Source: Gemmatimonadota bacterium
Lineage (GTDB): Bacteria > Gemmatimonadota > Gemmatimonadetes > Longimicrobiales > Gaopeijiaceae
Length of the DNA stretch: 64,000 bases
NCBI GenBank assembly: GCA_022560615.1
Contig: JADFSR010000001.1
Span: 1 to 64,000, forward strand
Reading direction: 5' to 3'
How positions within the stretch are numbered: position 1 is the first letter of the stretch; the number at the start of each line of letters is the position of its first letter. Of this stretch, positions 60,955-64,000 are shown one piece after another. The position numbers were made by a program, and so were the translations under genes. Under the pieces are notes generated by a model. The model searched no databases. It was given only the letters and a program-made list of their open reading frames with translations, and was not told the origin of the DNA.

Positions 60955-61002
60955 TAGAGTCAGGTCCTCATCGACCCTCAGACGAGGAACGGATAAAAAC
61001 GG

Positions 61003-61863
61003 ATGTTTTCTTCCTCCCGTGGCTTGGATTCGTTCGATCAGTACCTGCAGGACGTCGAGAAGTACCCCCTCATTCAGGACCCCCACGAAGAGCGAGAGCT
61101 TGCGCGTAGGGCGCGTGTCGGCGACAAAGAAGCCGCCGAGCGTCTGGTCACGGCCAACCTCCGCTTTGTCATCTCCTATGTGAAGAAATACCAGGGGAGG
61201 GGCCTTGGCCTGGCCGAGCTCGTGTGCATCGGCAACGAGGGTCTTCTCAAGGCGGTGAAGAAGTTCGATCCCGACAAGGGCGTGAAGTTCATTTCCTACG
61301 CCGTTTGGTGGATCCGCCAAACCGTCCTTCAGGCGCTGGCAGAGCAGACGCGATCCGTACGCATTCCGCTCAATCAGAACTCGAATCTGGCGAAGCTCGC
61401 ACGCACGAATACGCAGCTGACCCAGTCGCTTGGCCGGACTCCCACCGATCAGGAGATCGCGAAGGAGATGGAGGAGCCGGTCGACACCATCCGCGCGCTC
61501 CGACGCGTGGCAGCTTCCGAGCTGAGCCTCGACGCCCCCATCGACCGCAGCGACCGTGACAGCGCCAGCTTCGGCGAGCGCTTTTCCGGGACCGAGGCGT
61601 CCGACATCGAAGAGGACGTCGAAGCGATCGCTCGTCGCGACTTCCTTGAGACGATGTTCGAGCAATACTTGACCGAGCGGGAGCGGAAGATCCTCTATCT
61701 CTACTACGGCCTCGACGACGGTGAAGAGAGGACACTGGAAGAGATCGGATCCTTGCTCGGCGTCACGCGCGAGCGGATCCGCCAGATCCGCAACCGTGCC
61801 TTCGAGAAGCTGCGCGAGAGCCCGCACGGGGAGTCGCTCTCGGGCTTTTGGACGCCCAACTGA
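61003..61863 (+). CDS. Sigma-70 family RNA polymerase sigma factor (second RpoD/RpoH-like paralogue)
   Basis: 286 residues. FDQYLQDVEKYPLIQDPHEE (region 1.2), NLRFVISYVKKYQGRGLGLA, ELVCIGNEGLLKAVKKFD and KFISYAVWWIRQTVLQAL (region 2), region 3 (SLGRTPTDQEIAKEMEE) and region 4 with RTLEEIGSLLGVTRERIRQI. No region 1.1. Cys in ELVCIGN replaces the usual Gln of DLIQEGN. Similar in size to 27297-28199 but clearly distinct. A structured leader precedes it and a strong terminator follows. Confidence 0.94.
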   Translation: MFSSSRGLDSFDQYLQDVEKYPLIQDPHEERELARRARVGDKEAAERLVTANLRFVISYVKKYQGRGLGLAELVCIGNEGLLKAVKKFDPDKGVKFISYAVWWIRQTVLQALAEQTRSVRIPLNQNSNLAKLARTNTQLTQSLGRTPTDQEIAKEMEEPVDTIRALRRVAASELSLDAPIDRSDRDSASFGERFSGTEASDIEEDVEAIARRDFLETMFEQYLTERERKILYLYYGLDDGEERTLEEIGSLLGVTRERIRQIRNRAFEKLRESPHGESLSGFWTPN

Positions 61864-61891
61864 GACCAGGCTGGCAAGACGATCCACGAAA

Positions 61892-61917
61892 GGGCCCTGT
61901 CCTCCGGGACGGGGCCC
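61892..61917 (+). terminator. Hairpin terminator with UNCG tetraloop
   Basis: GGGCCCTGTCC-TCCG-GGACGGGGCCC forms an 11-bp stem (one G-U) closed by C(UCCG)G, an exceptionally stable UNCG loop. It starts 28 bp after the sigma gene stop and is preceded by AAA. The following GTCGCGTTGGG is only weakly T-rich, as in many high-GC terminators. Confidence 0.7.
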
Positions 61918-61988
61918 GTCGCGTTGGGAACCGGCCTCGGCGAGCGAGCGTACCAAACGTGCACGTCCTCCCCTGACCGGGAAGGTCC

Positions 61989-64000
61989 TTGAAGCAGCCA
62001 TCCTCGCGACTCCTCTGGTACATCCCGGCCGTTCTTCTGGGATGGAACGGCGCCGCCGCCGCGCAACGCGCCGAGCTTTGGAACGATGCCAGAGTACTCG
62101 AGCTGATCGGTGAGGCGCGGGCCAAGAGGCATTCGGTGGCGGTCGACACCGCGTTTCGGTCCTACGTGGGTCAGGCGAGAGGGTACGTCTACTTTTTCAT
62201 CGATCGCCCGGACTCCAACGAGCGTACGCTCCTGAAGGCGGACCAGATCGCGCTGGAGGTGTTCTGGCGGGCGCCCCACCAGACCGGCCAGCGGATCGTT
62301 GGACGCAGAGACGAGAGGATGCTACCAACGAACATCAGGTACCACCTCGATCACCTCACCGTGGTGCAGGACGACTTCGGCGACTTCATCCGTCTGGGGG
62401 ACGGAGACGAGGTCGAGCAGGTTCTCCACCCGCTGGGTCCGGACGCCGAGAGCGTCTACGACTTCCTGTTGGCGGACTCTCTCTCGATCGGCTATGGGGA
62501 CGGCGTCGAACAAACCCGCGTGTACGAAGTCCGCGTGCGCCCAAAGGAGTACAATCGACCCGGGCTCATCGGGTCGATATTTCTCGACCGCGGAACGTCA
62601 TCGATTGTGCGCATGAACTTCACGTTCACACCCGCGTCCTATGTCGATCCGTACCTGGACTACATTCGGATCTCGCTCGACAACTCACTGTGGGAGGGCA
62701 AGTACTGGCTTCCCTATCGACAGGAAGCCGAGCTTCGCCGAGAGCTGCCCGAGCTCGACTTCATGGTGGGTAGCATCATCCGGGGCCGGTACGAGATCGG
62801 CCGCTACGAGTTCAACGCGGAGATCACGAATCCGGCGCTGCTCGGCCAGCGCGTGACGGCGCTACCCCAGGAGCAGTTGGAGGCATTCCCGTTCGAACGG
62901 GGCCTCTTCGACGACCTCGACGACCACGGCCTCGCGCCGTCACCGACAATGGAGGAGATCCGGGCACAGGCCAGACAGGCGTTTCAGGATCGCTACCTCA
63001 GTGGCCTCGGTCCGCTACGCTTGTATCTCGGATCGGCGTCCAGCGCGGCCCGCTATAACCGGGCAGAAGGGAGCTATCTTGGGGCCGGCGTGACCGCGCG
63101 CACTACCGGCGACGTGCGGCTGAGGGCATCCGCAGGCTACGCGATGGGACGCCGCAAAGCCTCGTTCGCGATGACGATGACGGGCGGGCCCGATCCAGTG
63201 GTACCGACGGTGGAGGTGTATTGGAATCGGATCCGCGACTTCGGACCGGCCAGGACGGCCTCCGGGTTCACGAACACACTCGCTGCCAGCGCCGGCATCA
63301 ACGACTACCTGGATCCCTTCTTCTCGCGCGGAATGAGCCTCGCATTCAACTCCCGTGAGGCGGGGACGCCGAGCGTGGCTCTGCGGTGGGAGCGTCACGA
63401 ATCTGCGGAGGACGTCGTGTCGGAGGTGCCGGGCACGGACCTCCGGCCGGTTCGCACTATCGATGAGGGCATCCTGGGCGCGGTGGAGGTCAAACTGCCC
63501 GTCGGGCTTCCCGCGAACGGAACCGGCACACTCGCTGCAACGGGAGCGCGTTTCGAAACTCACACGTTCGCCACGCTCCAGGGAAACGCGCGCTGGACGC
63601 TCCAAGACCGGGATGAGCGCTGGCACGCGGAGCTCCACGCTTCCGCCGGGCTGGTGACCAACGAGGCTCCCGTCCAGGCGCTCTTCCTGCTCGGTGGCCG
63701 GGAGACACTTCCTGGCTACCACTACCGGGACTTCGTCGGAGACCGCTTCTGGCTCGTGCGAGCAGAGGGCACGTTCCCGCTGCGATCACCGTGGGTGAGC
63801 CTGCGCATTTTCGGTGGAATGGGAGCCACCTACCTCGATGCACGCGTCGTGCCGACCGAATGGCAGGCCAGAGACTCGGACGGCCTCCGTGCCACCCTGG
63901 GCGCCGGACTCGCGTTGGGGTGGGACGTGCTTCGGTTCGACGTGGGCCGCGGTCTCCGCGACGGAAAGTGGGAGCTGATCTTCTCGATCGAGCCGCGGTT
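61989..64000 (+). CDS. Outer-membrane barrel protein, Omp85/surface-antigen type (partial, runs off the window)
   Basis: Open from TTG 61989 (GGAAGG four bases upstream) to the window end, at least 670 residues. Signal peptide LLWYIPAVLLGWNGAAAAQ. The first 300 residues are soluble and beta-rich (YVYFFIDRPDSNERTLL, PESV-like DAESVYDFLLADSLSIGYG, GLIGSIFLDRGTSSIVRM), reminiscent of the outer-membrane lipid/carboxypeptidase-like N-domains found before such barrels. The barrel shows LGGRETLPGYHYRDFVGD and FGGMGATYLDARVV, closely parallel to the [10 protein letters not shown] of the 58949 gene. The pair flanks the sigma gene. Function in outer-membrane assembly or adhesion is not determined. Confidence 0.82.
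   Translation, partial: MKQPSSRLLWYIPAVLLGWNGAAAAQRAELWNDARVLELIGEARAKRHSVAVDTAFRSYVGQARGYVYFFIDRPDSNERTLLKADQIALEVFWRAPHQTGQRIVGRRDERMLPTNIRYHLDHLTVVQDDFGDFIRLGDGDEVEQVLHPLGPDAESVYDFLLADSLSIGYGDGVEQTRVYEVRVRPKEYNRPGLIGSIFLDRGTSSIVRMNFTFTPASYVDPYLDYIRISLDNSLWEGKYWLPYRQEAELRRELPELDFMVGSIIRGRYEIGRYEFNAEITNPALLGQRVTALPQEQLEAFPFERGLFDDLDDHGLAPSPTMEEIRAQARQAFQDRYLSGLGPLRLYLGSASSAARYNRAEGSYLGAGVTARTTGDVRLRASAGYAMGRRKASFAMTMTGGPDPVVPTVEVYWNRIRDFGPARTASGFTNTLAASAGINDYLDPFFSRGMSLAFNSREAGTPSVALRWERHESAEDVVSEVPGTDLRPVRTIDEGILGAVEVKLPVGLPANGTGTLAATGARFETHTFATLQGNARWTLQDRDERWHAELHASAGLVTNEAPVQALFLLGGRETLPGYHYRDFVGDRFWLVRAEGTFPLRSPWVSLRIFGGMGATYLDARVVPTEWQARDSDGLRATLGAGLALGWDVLRFDVGRGLRDGKWELIFSIEPR

Overview
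The window is a GC-rich (clearly above 60%), densely coded bacterial chromosome segment with about 55 genes. Cell envelope and lifestyle: outer-membrane BamA-type barrels, lipoprotein signal peptides, a haem A synthase (aerobic respiration), many secreted peptidases and amidohydrolases, Ser/Thr kinases with a PP2C phosphatase, three sigma factors and a YtrA-type GntR/ABC operon. This combination is typical of Gemmatimonadota (Longimicrobiales-like or marine benthic lineages). That placement is inference from gene content; no rRNA or ribosomal protein is present to prove it.

Layout. 1-8.7 kb: end of an unidentified gene, ctaA, an EamA exporter, a histidine-kinase-like ATPase without a phosphoacceptor His, a V4R protein, an orphan E1-alpha dehydrogenase, an ECF sigma factor with a PspA-like partner (Fur-box-like site in front), a small membrane protein and an M20 dipeptidase. 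8.7-17.5 kb: trpE and a hydantoinase-A gene diverge from overlapping start codons; then a DUF2723 membrane protein, ornithine cyclodeaminase and a sarcosine-oxidase-like flavoprotein. 17.6-21.9 kb: a tight three-gene operon ending in a single-chain Mre11/Rad50-like protein whose nuclease and ATPase motifs are both degraded. 22-26.3 kb: a lipoprotein plus a B12/Fe-siderophore-type ABC importer whose ATPase gene is bracketed by two inverted copies of a structured, TA-bounded repeat element. 26.3-31.9 kb: rsgA, a sigma-70 factor, PP2C, an HD phosphohydrolase and a UvrC N-half protein.

32-46.8 kb is almost all on the minus strand: kinase, YtcJ-like amidohydrolase, sodium:solute symporter, class III aminotransferase, mmsA and M28 peptidase form a peptide and beta-amino-acid uptake and degradation cluster, followed by EVE, MATE, M24 peptidase and a second kinase. 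46.8-54.5 kb: a YtrA-like operator, a beta-propeller/pilin-like lipoprotein, a GntR regulator, an IS110-family element with a putative bridge-RNA region, interspersed 62-bp repeats, then an ABC ATPase, a permease and two paralogous unknown proteins. The IS110 splits what looks like one operon. 54.5-64 kb: a VOC protein, pckA and the malic enzyme/phosphotransacetylase fusion (C3/C4 node), two outer-membrane barrel proteins and, between them, a second sigma-70 gene with a structured leader and a strong terminator. The last gene runs off the window.

Most interesting: the degenerate Mre11-Rad50 fusion (17569-20082), the structured elements around the importer ATPase gene, the IS110-split YtrA-type operon with its operator, and the propeller/pilin-like lipoprotein.
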